Shown: in pieces, positions 11,986-24,187 of the stretch
Layout: each line of letters begins with the position of its first letter
Position numbering within the stretch: position 1 is the first letter of the stretch
NCBI GenBank assembly: GCA_018806985.1
Contig: JADANN010000170.1
Coordinates: 733,501 to 797,500 of the forward strand
DNA: 64,000 nucleotides
Source: Angiostrongylus vasorum
Lineage: Eukaryota; Nematoda; Chromadorea; Rhabditida; Metastrongylidae
Direction: 5' to 3'
Notes under the pieces: model-generated
Database searches by the model: none
What the model saw: the letters and a program-made list of their open reading frames with translations, nothing else
What the model was told of the DNA's origin: nothing
Made by a program: the position numbers and the translations under genes

Positions 11986-12320
11986 TTTCATTTATGCCTA
12001 TTCTTTTTTTCTTGACAGGGTGTTATGTGAAATGCAACCACGGAAATGCTAATATACGAGAAAACTCGCAACCTCAGTTTGGCTTCGAATCCATGCTTAT
12101 CCTTTGCAAACCCTCAAGTGCTATCAACCACACCAACGAGACCCTTAATTTGCCTTTCTCTTAGCCAGTTTTTTAAAGCACAGCTAGGTTCAATGCCAGT
12201 TTGTGCTCCCTGACTCATTCGTGTTGACTAATGATTGTTGATAGCACCGATGGAATAAAAGCTAGCTGAAAGAAAGGCAAAGCGGGGCATCAGATGAGGT
12301 GGTAGAGAGCACATGAAACT
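11985..12320. repeat. Hairpin element H, diverged copy in RTE copy 2
   Basis: It shows the family's outer block (CAGGGTGTTATGTGAAATGCAACCAC) at about 12016 and the complementary central block around 12240-12290. The arms are heavily mutated. It splits RTE copy 2 at a different place from the insertion in copy 1. Confidence 0.5.
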
Positions 12321-13100
12321 CTGGAAAGTACACTCATTCTTTTGGAAACCTTGGGAGCAGTTGAATGGTTATCATTCGCCCAGCATCATGTTGATATTTT
12401 TCTGAATCACTTGAATGAAAGGTTTGTAGGTGATAAATAGAGACAGGGTTTGGCGATAAGCTTCTAATATCATGTTTGTCACCTTTCTTGGGCAAGAACA
12501 CAGTCTTGTTGTTCTTCCACTGTCTACGAAGTTTAAATTTTGTTAATTGACGTGTGAAGCTGGCGGACTGAGTTTGGACCAGTTAGGTGTTAAACGCTTC
12601 TTCACGGACAAGATAGCGGAAGTCGGAAAGGGAAACCTCGACAAGCGCCGTGGTTTGATTTGGAGAGAGGAGGATGTGTTTTTCAAAATTTAGCAATAGA
12701 AATGGTGGATGGATTTTTCCACTTCCCTTCTGAAGGCCGTAACTGTAGATTCTCGGTGATGGAGTGCGATCACCCTTGTGTGCTAATTTGCGAAGCTTTG
12801 GTGGGCGTTCTAATACTCTTCGTAACCCATGAAACTTCGGCCATCACTGCTGCTCTTCTCTACTCAAGATTTTCTTTTATCGCTTTCTTCAAAACTTTCA
12901 TGGTAGACGTAAGTTGGTGATTACCGACGGCTCGGGGCAATCCACATTGGAGTGTCAAGATGAACGGTCTTGAAGACATGCACCTTCTGGTAATTTCCTA
13001 ATTCTCGACTTTTGTAGCAGCATCACTAGAGGTGAAACAGTTTCTCTTCTAAACTTATATATGGACTAGGAATGTTGAAGAACACTGTTAATGTGAAGTA
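12320..13100 (-). mobile_element. RTE copy 2, 5'-ward part
   Basis: This resumes the relic after the hairpin. It parallels 7100-7430 and 7902-8235 of copy 1, and its complement encodes fragments of the linker between endonuclease and RT. There is no intact frame. Confidence 0.55.
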
Positions 13101-13590
13101 GGCGTGATTTCTTCCACTGTTGACATATTTCTAGCATAATCGATAAGCATGAGTAAAAAACAACTGTAACTCTGGTTTATTGACACTAACTGTTAGGAAG
13201 AAAACCTAAGGAAATCTTCGTAGGTGCTCGCGATGAGTGACAGGGTCAACGTGCTTATCTCATCGATAAGAGCGGTCTCCTCATAGCTGTGCGGCCTCCA
13301 GGACTTCTCAACACATTCGCGACCACAAAGCATTAGTTTAGAATAAAAACCATTTGCATAAATTAATTGTCAAGAGAATGTCAGGACCATTCAATAAAAA
13401 AGTTGAGATTCTTGCCTTCCATACGATTTACTTTCACTTTGTGTCTCATCGTTCTTTGTATCATCATAGGTTTGAAAAATATCGGCGTTTGGAGCGAGAT
13501 TCTTTCATTTCAGCTGTCGTCGGCTGGATTCGATTTGATGGGATACACGAAGACCCAGTTCCGAATAAGGAACAACTGTGAGCAATCGAC
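13100..13590. other. Unassigned spacer with short open frames
   Basis: Two overlapping plus-strand open frames (13354-13581 and 13367-13636) run into the PLE-type end at 13590. Neither resembles a known protein. Confidence 0.4.
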
Positions 13591-13680
13591 TCGGATCAAT
13601 CCGGCCTTGAAGAAGACGAGGGCACGAAAACCTTAGACAAATAAGGTTTCTTATCATTCTTGTGTTAGCTTATTAATGAA
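13590..13680 (+). repeat. PLE end, subfamily C remnant
   Basis: An ACTCGGATCA block is followed by a weak copy of the hammerhead-like motif (TGAAGAAGACGAGGGCACGAAAA) and a tail matching 46230-46310, where the motif is better preserved. Confidence 0.5.
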
Positions 13681-14110
13681 AAAGTACATGTTCGTCAGCG
13701 TTTCGTTTCAATCGTATACTTCGTCGGAGACGTCATATCGTTTCAACGAACAGACAGATTCGCTATCATTGTGTAGCACCACACACACGCACACCTAGCG
13801 ATCAGTCGCTGATCTTCACGCCTAAGCGCGCAAGGCCAAATTCTCTTATCTTCCCTTTCATAATATAGTTTTCTCATCTCTTTTGCTCTACCATATTCTC
13901 TCCGGTTCAACCTCCTTCGGTCATCGTGATGACACCATTACTAATCTTCTTGGTATTGGAGAGTTGGTGTCATGTGACATGTAAACTTACCGGATTTTCA
14001 ACATATCCTTTAATTCACTGCTGCTTATAACCGCAAGAAGAGCAAGTTGTTTTTGAACCGCTTAGAAGATCTGAATCTGTCTCAGTTTAACTGCCATTAC
14101 TTACTTACTT
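13680..14110. other. Unassigned spacer
   Basis: There is a short CA-rich run at about 13779-13794 and nothing else that I can name. Confidence 0.5.
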
Positions 14111-14364
14111 GGGGCGCCCTCTGCAATACACATGCATTCGACTCTGCACTTCCAGGCTTACCAAGCCTTCTATCGTTCCGTGGTCCGCAAATTGATAAGT
14201 GGCCTATCCGGGAGGATAGCAGCACAGAGTTGATACATCACTAGGCCACCGCGAGTCATTGTGTAGGCCAAATAAGCATTTAGTCGCCTCTAACGTTACG
14301 TGATAAAGTCGAATGCATGGCCCATGCCTCAGTGACTGACCAGCTCTGAGTGCGTTATCCTTTA
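14111..14364 (+). repeat. SINE1 copy 3, diverged
   Basis: A plus-strand SINE1 with a degraded head (GGGGCGCCCTCTGCAATACACATG) and a recognisable body from about 14155 to the 3' block ending near 14350. Confidence 0.7.
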
Positions 14365-14924
14365 TCATTACTATATTTACTTACGCATATTTTCTATTCT
14401 ACTCTCTCCTATTTAATTACACATAAAAATGTCACTAATATATGTTTCATAGTGTTTTTTCTTGACGAACGGATAGAATACATCGGTAATCATCGCTAAG
14501 AAATGTAGTGTATAGACAACCGATGAGTTCGACTTCACTCGACGACGACGCACATATTGAGAATGACTCACTGCGGCCGATCTTCAGAGGACAATGACGA
14601 GATTCCGATCTCCGGCATTTTTTTCCGCAACTCTATTTGATCTACGCTGTGATGATCTACCTTCGTTTAGCCATAGTTTGTAGTAATGATCACTTGTTTA
14701 TCAGTAAAACGTTAAAATTCTCTACTGCTTCAGCAAATATTTTGTGATTTTTGAATGAAAACTACAATATCATTGTAAACCGACTTTCATTTAACCTCGG
14801 TATACGATCAATCATGATCAGTGATAAATCAATACTGCAGTCTCCAGCTCTTTCTTGTATGGAGTTTTTCGTACGTTCTCGTATTTAATTTATTAGGGTT
14901 TTGATTACTCTACATAAACTCAAT
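14365..14924. other. Unassigned spacer
   Basis: AT-rich sequence. No feature is supported. Confidence 0.5.
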
Positions 14925-14937
14925 TGTTAGCATAAAT

Positions 14938-15213
14938 TGAAGAAAAGCTTTCGGCGATGATCAATCCGTGAGAAATGCGCCATGCATTCGACTAGATTAA
15001 GCATCGTATGGAGGTGATTGAATGCATATATGGCCTTTATAATGACTTGCAGTGGCCTACCGATGTATCGAGCCAGTGCCGCTATCTTACCCAAACAAGT
15101 CTGGTACCAATCTGCCGACCCCGGAGGGGTGGAAGGCCTGGTGAGCCATGGACGCCGTGATTAATTCGTATGTGTCGCAGTGACGCATCCAACCACTGCG
15201 CCACATGCGCCCA
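14938..15213 (-). repeat. SINE1 copy 4 with perfect target duplication
   Basis: A full minus-strand SINE1 flanked by identical 13-bp repeats, TGTTAGCATAAAT, at 14925-14937 and 15214-15226. This fixes both element ends. Confidence 0.92.
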
Positions 15214-15226
15214 TGTTAGCATAAAT

Positions 15227-16925
15227 ACTACGCTAAATATGACCATTTTGCCCGTGAATCTCTGCAGTTTTTCTATTTAACTTTTTAATGGAGTATTGCT
15301 CCCATTTCATTTTTGATCTCGTCTACTTTCAAGTTATTATTTAAGAGATTCTCATGCCCTCTTCATTCCATGCTTCGAATACTGACGAGAGATCTTCACG
15401 TCCTTGTCTTCTGAATAGCCGTTGTAGTATTCTCCTAATCAATACAATAGTATTATGCGGTCTTCCGATCGATCAGTGTTGGATGTATTCCTTCCTTTTG
15501 TTATATTGATCGATAACATGTAGCTGTGGCCACACTTGAAAAAAAAAATGGTTCGCAAATGTCCTGAAATTTCTAATTCCGATTGTACTAGAATTTTTCC
15601 ATGAAAAAAAGAGTCCGACGATTATCGAACCCGATCGATAATTCTGATTGTGGTGCCGAGAGCCATCCCGTGTTCTATTTGCTCTTACGTCATCGTTTGC
15701 CTTAACGTTGAATAAATATAATACGATCATAAAATACATAAACAGTTGTTTGTATTCATAATGGCCTTCAACTGTGTCATCTGACGGTGAGAATGTCGTG
15801 ATTCTACTCTGTTGATCGTTGTTTACCAGCATTTTCACGTTCATTTGCATAAGTTTACCTAAGTCTGTATTTACGGCAAAATAGCAATGGTACGTAATTC
15901 GGACAAAACTGACTTACAGTATCCAGAAACCCCATGAATAGTTTCTTCCTCAACTCTTTCGCTTAGAAAAATTTAGCGACCGTTATTTAAGAGACAATGA
16001 TGAATGTTATTCACAAATTCCTTCTACTTTAAGGAACGCGCCTGGCTTACATGGGTGTTCAACCCTTAAAGAAAGTGTTTTCAATTACAAGCTCTGGATA
16101 TCGATTACTTGTGATCCTATCATTGTCGATCGATTAAAACTGTCCGTTTGTTTGTTCCGCGCGCCCGAGGGGAGAACTGAATTCCACTTCCTTCGGGTGC
16201 GCGCAAGCAGCGTCGGACTTTCTGCAAACGGCTTTTTCATTACTAGTGTTTTCAGCACCAGTGAACCTATGAGTACTGCAACTCATCGGGCTATTCCATA
16301 ATGCTAGGTATTCTGACGGATCCTTAGGATTTCCTAGTCGCAACGTTGGGCTTATTTGATTAAGCAACCCCGTACCACTTACTATGTACATTTCCGTCAC
16401 TTAGATGCGTGCTTTTAGTCATATTGGGTACAACTTGCGTATGTACAAGCGCATCCACCCACTTCTGAATGGATATATCTCCATAGATAAGAACGACTTA
16501 TGTGAACCCAACTCTGGAAAATCACCGAGCTCCTCATTCGATTCCACCTGGACATGAAGTTAGCTCATTTTGGGGCATACTTACTCCCTGCGCCCCACTT
16601 GGTTACCCATCATCAGGGCAAGGAGAGCTATTAGAAGAAGTTGGGCTTGTTTATCTGCTCTTAATTCCACGGACTTCTTATCACACAGAATAGTCCGCTT
16701 AGTAACCGAAAAGCCTTTTTATGAAAGGCGAAGTACAAGCAGAAGAGATGGATTGTAAATGTGTATGTCAAAATTGGAAACTAGGTGTATAAAGATGAGA
16801 CGTCTCTTCGAAAACAGAAAAGAAAAAGAATATTTCCGTTTGTGAAGCCTCGTTCATTTAAAGTGTAGAGAGGACCACTAGAGCAAAAAAAAGCCGCTAG
16901 AGCAAAAAACTGGTTGAGGGAAAAG
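15227..16925. other. Unassigned region with two open frames
   Basis: Open frames at 15473-15850 (minus), 16134-16400 (minus) and 16502-16693 (plus) show no domain I recognise. Apart from the hairpin at 16157-16205, I find no RNA or repeat. Confidence 0.4.
16157..16205. repeat. Short GC-rich inverted repeat
   Basis: GCGCGCCCGAGG on the left pairs with CTTCGGGTGCGCGC on the right (about 16191-16205), leaving a loop of about 20 nt in otherwise AT-rich DNA. Its role is unknown. Confidence 0.4.
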
Positions 16926-17040
16926 GCAAAATATGCGCGGCGGTTGGTGTGGTGGATAGCTGGTGGCCCTTCGGAAGAGGTAATCGGAGGTTCGAAGCAC
17001 AGGTAAGGTTCCGAGTTTCGCTCATATCTTAGCGTCCTTG
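16925..17040 (+). repeat. tRNA-like SINE head
   Basis: A box-A-like TGGTGTGGTGGATAG and a box-B-like GGTTCGAAGC are spaced as in a tRNA-derived promoter (about 16943-17000). The body does not match SINE1 or SINE2. Confidence 0.35.
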
Positions 17041-17044
17041 TGGT

Positions 17045-18180
17045 TGAAGTGTTCGTCAGATGTTTATTTATGATCATAGTTCTAGTTTCTCTGCTATCAG
17101 CACGCTACATTTATTCATTCCCAGAACTCGAAAATGAAGACAGAATCTTAGTTCTGTTCAAATAATGTGGGTAAAAATGTAAAGAGAGAGACAGTTATGG
17201 GAAACGTAGGTAGTTTAGAAGTAGGCTATTTCTTGGCATGGAACGGTGACCAGTTCGTCTCAGAACTTCATGTTAGCCTAGACTTTAACACGTTAGCGTT
17301 ACTACAATGGAAATATTTTTCTGCGATAAGCACTGAAGTTACATCTAATCTAGTCTAGTCTAACGGATAGTTACAAATATTCTTTCTAGGATTTGAAACA
17401 TCTACAATGTCTGTTTGGAGAATGCCGTTGGTAATTCTTGCCCTGCAGTTCGGCTCTTTTCATAATAACCCCTTCGTTGTATCAGAATGAAAATGTCTCA
17501 TCAACGCAACCCTTCATCTCGCTAGGATCGATTTTTAATCGCTTTTGTTGGCTATCGATCGTTTTCTGGCCCTACTATCGATTAGTTCGCTATCATTTGC
17601 TGCCAAATTCGATTGTATTTGTATCAGTCAAGGAACTGAACTTGCACACGAGGCGACAACACACACTCTTCGACGGTTTCACCTAATGCTGTTATCGGCA
17701 GTGATAAAAAAGGCGTGATATTTTGATCAAACAGCTCTTTCAGTTTTGTGATAGGACTCATGAAATGCAAACAAATCTGGTTAGGGTGAAGGTATTTACA
17801 GTGAGCTTAGTCTAACACCCTAGCGTCCTCTGTTTTTACACAAAGACCGGATGCGATTCATAGAACATAAAAGATTCTGCAAACGAAACATATAACTATT
17901 CTTTATGCATCATGTTTTGTTGTAAAATATTATTAGTTCCTACTCTACGAGGATTAGGTCTAGCCACTTCACTGCTCGATACCACTTGAGCAGGTTAAAA
18001 GAAACCCTTCACTACTTTTTTTTAGTGAAGCACAGGGTCTTCCGCCATTCCATATCTATGCTATTGTTTGTTTTTTCTAGGCTCGAATTCACTCATTATA
18101 GTTTCCTTTCCATCTTCTCTTATGTCTCTTTGGTTGGTAGTTGTTTCTTTTTATTCACCGTTTATCTTCAGCAAAACGAT
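17045..18180. other. Unassigned spacer
   Basis: Short open frames at 17438-17686 and 17986-18189 are AT-rich and hydrophobic by composition. I can support no gene. Confidence 0.45.
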
Positions 18181-18182
18181 AG

Positions 18183-18455
18183 AGGATAAAGCTCTCGGCA
18201 TTGATCAATCCCTAAGGAATGCTCCATGCATTCAACTTCATTGAGCATCGTTTGGAGGAGACTGAATGCATATCTGCCTTTACAATGACTCGCGGTGCCT
18301 TACCGATGTATCGAGCGAGTGCTGCTACCCTCCTAGACGACTTTGGTACCAATATGCCGACTCCAGAGGGATGGAAGGCTTGGTGGCCTACGGGCACGGG
18401 GATCGATTCAACGTTTTTGTAGGGCGTCTCCGACTACTGCGCCACATGCACCTCC
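18183..18455 (-). repeat. SINE1 copy 5
   Basis: A minus-strand copy with all family blocks, ending in the complement of box A at about 18440-18450. No clear target duplication was seen. Confidence 0.85.
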
Positions 18456-19240
18456 TTATCTTTAATGTTTTTCCTAAAACACTTGCCCTAAAACGGCGTA
18501 AACGGCGTTGCATGGAATCGTTCCAGAGGAAGTTTTCGTCCTCTCTGATGTCTGCTGTAAACCGATCCTTTGTCGCCTATAAGCAGACATGGAAGGGATT
18601 GCCGACTGTGTGGGATATTGAAGTTATTTTGTATAATCTGCAGTACTTGTGCATTTATGGAATTTCTGCTTTTCGTAGGTAAGCATCCTTCCAAGATCAT
18701 TCAGATTCTTCGCATAGGGATCTCCTTCAAGTTATAAATGTGTGCAACTTACACATCAATCCAATGTGAAGCGATCGTGAGAGCATCCATTGAATCCACC
18801 TTAGTCTTACCGCAAAGATAAGATTTTTTTCGGTAACCGTCTAACCACCTGTCTACTAATGAATCCATCACGACTGAACGATAAGATATTAATTCCCCGT
18901 GGAATATTCATGGTACTGAAAGGTGGTCCTCAATTTAAGGACTTCCTTCTTCAGTGAGGACGACTTTCATCCTACTCTAAGTGCTTCTGATATTTACGTA
19001 GTACATATGTCATGCTGTTTGCTTATTTTGCCTTCCTTTACTTCTTTCTTCCTCAAATTTCACCATGTAAGCAAATGGAACATTGAGAAGAATGATTCTT
19101 CCCCACATTTGACGACAATGTATGGATATGGATATGACAATGGATAAAAAATCGGGCAATTTTCAAAGTGGCGGACATGGAATGTTGCTATTGCTAAGCG
19201 TGTCAACAGTTGCACAAGCAATGTAAGAGAAGTGTTGTTC
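18456..19240. other. Unassigned spacer
   Basis: No gene or repeat was recognised. Short frames such as 18923-19147 are unremarkable. Confidence 0.45.
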
Positions 19241-19625
19241 GTCATGTTTTTCATACCACCCTTTCTTCATATCTGCTGTACGGATGCCAGCACTTTTCAC
19301 ATTCGATTCGCTTCCTCGACTCCATTACCCACGAAGATTTTCCAGCTTTAACGTGTGGGTGGCTTTGGTTGCTGCTTGAGGATTTTCATTTCACCTTGAA
19401 TGTCGTGGAATGTTGGTCGAATAATTCTCCTTGGATTCCTGAGATAGCGGGGCCATAGCGTTCCCACTTGGATTGCAGAGATTGATTTTCTTCCGCAAAG
19501 TCCGTTACCAATTTCCCGAATCCGAATGATGGGAGACTTGATGACTTTGGAGCCGGTCGAACCAGCACCGTGCTCGTGATGGTCGGCATCACTACTAGTG
19601 TGCTATCCACCTCTCAATTGATGAG
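19240..19625 (-). repeat. SINE2 copy (about 370 bp)
   Basis: The complement reads a tRNA-like head (GTGATGCCGACCATCACGAGCACGGTG, then GGTTCGACC). A body follows with GGGAAATTGGTAACGGACTT, then a tail with GAAGCGAATCGAATGTGAAA. The whole matches 26553-26930 on the plus strand. Confidence 0.7.
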
Positions 19626-20195
19626 TTATAGGGAAAAAAAAATTTCGTTGTAATTCTCCTTTCTTTACTTGAATTTTGACACTGTCAGTACGTTTTTTTT
19701 TTCACGAACTTTAAGCACTGGAATGTTGTCATCCATCGCTTGTCCTTTTTTGTGATGTTTCAGTCGGCCTGTCTCCCACGATGACTCGGCGACTGTAGAG
19801 TGATGACTGTGCGCAGTTTTTCCTTCTGTTTTCGCAGTTTTATTTTCAAATCACCAAAATAATCGTTATTCACAGGGTAGAGAGGATGACCGTTGTATGT
19901 AAACACCTTTAGATAGATGTTTCACGTCGATTTGAAGTTGTTGACATTTTGATCAGTTTGTTTTCGTGTTTTTTGCTTTTTCAGTCTTTGAAGCTGCATC
20001 TATTTGACCCATGCGGGTCCATCAATATCTTCTAATTTCTTCATATTTGTCATTCGGCTTTTTAGCTGTGCTTTTTTCCACAGAAGAGCAACCCGATCCT
20101 AACCAATGCCTAAGCTTCTCGTCAAATGAACGCAAGTGGTGAAATATTGTTTTCTTCCTCATCAATTTTTTATTTACTGCCTACTCTTCTTTTAA
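19625..20195. other. Unassigned spacer
   Basis: AT-rich sequence with poly-T runs. No feature was seen. Confidence 0.5.
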
Positions 20196-20197
20196 TA

Positions 20198-20582
20198 CTT
20201 GATACTTGAACGGCCCGTCCTCACTGGCTGTGCGGGCCCCCAGCATAATCACCATTTTTCGTAGATTTGCTGGTTAAGCCATTGTGGTTCGCTGGAATCC
20301 CGAGGTTAGCCCTGGCCAAAGTCCGCCCCAAGTCATCACTACCACGGGCAGTCGCGGCCTTTGTGGATCAGAGGGAGGTTTACCACCATGTGACTTTAAT
20401 ACCAAGACGGTGGTGGATCCTGGTATTGGTTTACTCTTAGCTTGGCTTCCTGAAGAAAACGCCGGACTCCTTCTTAGCTTGGGAGACCCTGCCGGGTGGA
20501 CGAATCCCCCCGCTGTACATCGCAGTCCGACATCCAGGAACACCTCCCAGCCAAGATGAGACGGTAACAACCATTGGGAGGC
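20198..20582 (-). repeat. R1 element copy, non-autonomous
   Basis: A GC-rich element homologous to 41325-41700 on the opposite strand. The complement carries GGCTGGGAGGTGTTCCTGG, an AGTAAACCAATACC block, and a 3' tail with CCCGCACAGCCAGTGAGGACGGGCC at about 20210-20240. That tail is shared with the end of the RTE fragment at 28.2-29.1 kb. Open frames on both strands (20274-20570 and 20284-20559) are incidental. Confidence 0.65.
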
Positions 20583-20585
20583 TTT

Positions 20586-20968
20586 TTTTTAAAGTCTTTT
20601 TTTAATGCTAGACTATTACGTGAAATATAACCGTGATGATGCTGAGATATTTGCAATACTCCAGGCCGCTGTTGTCTACGGTGGGGTCGAACACGCTACT
20701 ACCCTTTCCATGAGCTAAAACGTTCACCACCGCACCATGCTGGTCCTTCGTTTCGCTTTTCTCTCAGCCATGTTATTGACCTATATGCTATCAGCAATCA
20801 CTTGTCAACGGGATTGATCTGGCAAGCCCAAATCGGCATTGAACCCAATTAAGCTGCAAATGTAATAATCACAATCTCGTCAATTTTTTATTTGCTGCCT
20901 ACTCTTTTTTAATGGCAGACACCAGCGGTCCGGAGTTTTGCAAATATCTCAGCGTCATTAGCACTTGT
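20586..20968 (+). repeat. Hairpin element H copy
   Basis: The left block GATGATGCTGAGATATTTGCAA (about 20633) and the right block TTTTGCAAATATCTCAGCGTCA (about 20936-20957) form the family's inverted ends. The interior retains the ATCTGGCAAGCCCAAATCGGC block. Confidence 0.75.
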
Positions 20969-20969
20969 T

Positions 20970-21880
20970 AGTTGCTTTCTTTGTGTCCGTTTTATTCAAT
21001 TCTTCACAATGTGTATTCGTTTTGATAGTCCAAAACGAAGGATTGTTCATCGTAGTTATTTGATCATAATTTTTTTTCTAGAACCTCTGGTCTAAGCGGA
21101 CACTTTTCAAGCTACGAATGCAGAGCCTAGAACTCTCAACGTCTACAAGGTAACGCTGCCGCAGAGTTCCTCCAGAAATAGTTTTTAGACATTTATTGTC
21201 ACTGCACAGAATAGGATTGGTAGTTATGCTCGGAGAAGTTGAAAACGGAAGGGTGTTTGTTAGCAGTTAGTCGCAAAGTGTTGTAACTGAGCTACTTGTG
21301 CTGATGGCGAATCGTTAGATAACAGGCGTTGTCATGGCAGAACCAAACTCTAGTTCATTTTAACAGCTTCTCTTTCCCTCTCTCTCGCCCTCTTTCTTTC
21401 TGTCTCTCCCTCTCAAGCCATCATTCACTGCATTTGGCCGATTATCCATGTCGGGCTCTCCTAGAGTCAATTCCTAATGCAGCATGATTCAGCCATTCTA
21501 CCAATAGTAGTGACGAGTCTTGTGCACATGTTGATCGTATTTCTGCTGAGTTGAAAGGTAGTTTCCTCAATGCTGTCAAAGGTGAATGGAGTGTAAATGT
21601 CCTAAGCCGCTAGCACTCGCTTACTACTATCACGCCTTTGAAGACTCGCTATCTCAGTATAAACTGATGTAACTATCGCCATACTAACACTCAAGCAATT
21701 GTGCGGTCAGCAGGCTGACTTCCAAAGAAGTCAGCGATGGGCAGAATGATGTCCAGACAGCTGGATCGGTGTATTTATTAATCTATCATTACGGCAACAA
21801 AGTTCCTTGACGTGATCATGGCTGATAGAGTTGTGGAAGCTGAATTTCCCTTCCAGTTCCAACTTAGTAGCAACTCGTCG
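20970..21880. other. Unassigned spacer
   Basis: This holds a pyrimidine tract and otherwise nothing that I can name. Confidence 0.45.
21366..21413 (+). repeat. Pyrimidine (CT-rich) tract
   Basis: Nearly pure C/T over about 48 bases, with TCTC and CCCTCTC repeats. Confidence 0.8.
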
Positions 21881-21884
21881 TTTT

Positions 21885-22005
21885 CTCTCTCAGCAATCGC
21901 GAGGTTGTTAAACAGCATACGTTTATTTCCATACAATAACAGACATACAACACAATCGTAGGTGTGTTTCGGCAGAATCGCCTTCTTCAGAGCCTGGAAG
22001 GGGTA
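21885..22005 (-). repeat. PLE solo terminus
   Basis: CAGCAATCGCGAGGTTGTTA (21892) leads to TTTCGGCAGAATCGCCTTCTTCAGAGCCTGG, the minus-oriented PLE end. No coding part is attached. Confidence 0.75.
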
Positions 22006-22009
22006 CATA

Positions 22010-22985
22010 GTAGCAACTGCTTGTTTTTTGGCTGAAATCGGAGCTTATCGTCTACGAAGGAGCCCTAGGCCAGGTTTAGAGTCTTTTATCATTCGTGATG
22101 AAGCTTGAGAACCGTTGAAACCTAGCAGTTTGAAATGGAGGACAAGTTTTCATAAGTGCTGCATCAATTTTCCCCCAAACCTTTATACTACTAAGACTGC
22201 TGTCACTGTTGTTATTACCACCAATACTGGTACTATTGTTATTCTTATCGTTATTTTTATTTAAAACATGAGTCACTAAAGAGAAAGTAAATGTGGCGGT
22301 GAGGTTTTGCTTTTAGTCGTTTTACTGATTTATTTACTGGACGGTGTTTTGGTCGCATGTCTAGGAAAAAGCGAACACGTCGAAAATTCCCGTTTGGTTT
22401 TGCGTTTGCCCTGGATAACTTTGGCAATGCCATTGCTTCACTGCTAGGTTCGTGTTTATGGAAACATAAAGACTTTGAATTCTTCAACCATAACACTCCA
22501 AGAAATTGTTCTTCTATAGTGCTATGAGTGGCTTTCGGTGGACGGTGTCTTCATCTCCTCAAGTTCGATAACGTGAAAGTTCATTTTTCTTAGCTCACTT
22601 TGTTATTTCCTCAAAAAGAGCTCCCGAAGCCAAAATAGTTCGTTATAAGTATTGATTTTCACTATAATGCTCTCAGATGTCGACAGATTCTAAATTCTCT
22701 AAGATTTCACCCACCTCTATTTGCACGTTAGGCCAAAGGTTGCATTATCAGGGCTGTATCGGGATCAACAATATCAAAATTTTTATTTCTATTGGCCTTG
22801 ATAAGTGATTCCCTAAGTCTAGCTTGTTCTGGATTCAGGCCTACAGAAACTTTTTTGGTTTGGAGCGACACTGAAACGGTTCTCAGGCTCTTTACGGTCA
22901 TTTCTACATGGGAGAGAATCGACTTTACACGAGTGGGTTGCTCCTCGTTTGTTACCCCCTCTCCCATCTCTCGTATCGATCATCT
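22010..22985. other. Unassigned spacer
   Basis: No supported gene. There is a TTATT/GTTATT-rich patch around 22200-22260. Confidence 0.45.
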
Positions 22986-23310
22986 GGGAACAACCACAAA
23001 GCTCTGGAACTAAACTAACTGGTTTCACATTTCCCGATTGGTAGTAAGCCTCATAAAAATCGACAGGCGCCATCACTAATCACTGCGCTGTCCCCGCCCC
23101 AGCATTCTTCTCAAATCCACGTGGAACGCCTCAGCTCGGCTCTTCCTAAAATTGCAAGTAAAACTGGCACGACCAGTATTCGACGACATTCATAAAGAAG
23201 GCGAAATCTTGAATCAATGGGTGATTGCGAGGAAACGAATCGAATGCAAGAAGTGGTGGGATTAGCACAGTAGATGTGACGACGGATCATACAAAAAAAT
23301 TCAACAGTCA
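22985..23310 (+). repeat. SINE2-related tail fragment
   Basis: GGAAACGAATCGAATGCAAG (about 23231) and the following GTGGGATTAGCACAGTAGATG, GACGGATCAT match the SINE2 tail. The flanking head-like segment (complement of about 23075-23100) is poorly preserved. Confidence 0.45.
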
Positions 23311-23579
23311 GCAAATCTTTTAGCTGTACACTTCTCTTGGAGTGTGTGAAAAGGAGTCCCTTAGACGCACTCTGTTGTACCCATATGGTGTTTGGTTCAA
23401 TTCAGGCCTCTTGGCTAACAATGCTCCCCAGCATTTCCGGATTGTGGGTTTTGTTGACTGACTTGCATTTGAATTGATGCCAACACTAGGCACTGCGTGA
23501 GCCAACAACACATTTAGTTGGCCTCACGACGCTTATTGGAGTGGAGTATGCGGCCCATCCTTGAAAGATAGATCAACGC

Positions 23580-23927
23580 CAAACATTTATTTATGATCTT
23601 ATAAACTGATCTTGTTGAGCTGATGCGAGGTTGGTATAGGTCTTAGTTGTTATTGTTGTTATTGTAGTTGCCGTTGGTGTTGTTGGTCGATGGATGACGT
23701 TTCGGCGATTTCGCTTTCCTCAGAGCCGTGCTCTTACGAGTGGGAGTCCCATTTGGGTTCCCGCAAAGCCGTGCTTTTTACGAGTGAGAGTTCCACTCGC
23801 CGAAACGTCAACCATCGACCAACAACACCAACAGCAACGATCTGACAACAACGACAACAACGACAACGACAACGAAGACGTATACCAATCTCGCGCTAGC
23901 TCAACAAGATCATTTTATAAGATCATA
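23580..23927. repeat. Long foldback element (PLE subfamily B ends)
   Basis: The left arm 23585-23723 and right arm about 23798-23927 are inverted copies of roughly 130-140 bp. Each has a TTATGATCTTATAAA end, GTT/AAC trinucleotide runs, TCGATGG and the GACGTTTCGGCGA block. Between them lie about 75 bp. The outer arms match solo ends at 42880 and 53310. It encodes no protein. Confidence 0.8.
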
Positions 23928-24187
23928 AAAGGACAAAGGATAAAGCTCTCGGCGTTGATCAATTCCTGAGGGAGGCACCTCGCATTCGACATCATTAAGC
24001 ATCGTTTAGAGGTGAATGAATGCATATATGGCTTTTACAATGACTCGCAGTCGCCTACCGATGTATCGAATCAGTGCTGCTATCCTCCCAGACAATTGCC
24101 GAACCCGAAGAGCTCGATCCATGGGCGCGGCGATCGATTGCACGTGTGTGTTTCAGGACGCCACCGACCACTGCTCCACACGCGCCC
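23928..24187 (-). repeat. SINE1 copy 6 with 14-bp target duplication
   Basis: A minus-strand SINE1 with a small internal deletion. It lies between two perfect copies of TTTATAAGATCATA (23914-23927 and 24188-24201). It inserted into the right tip of the foldback element and is therefore younger. Confidence 0.93.

Noticed and set aside
20274..20570. Open frames on both strands near 20.3-20.6 kb
   Set aside because: The region is an R1 repeat, homologous to 41.3-41.7 kb where the frames are not conserved.
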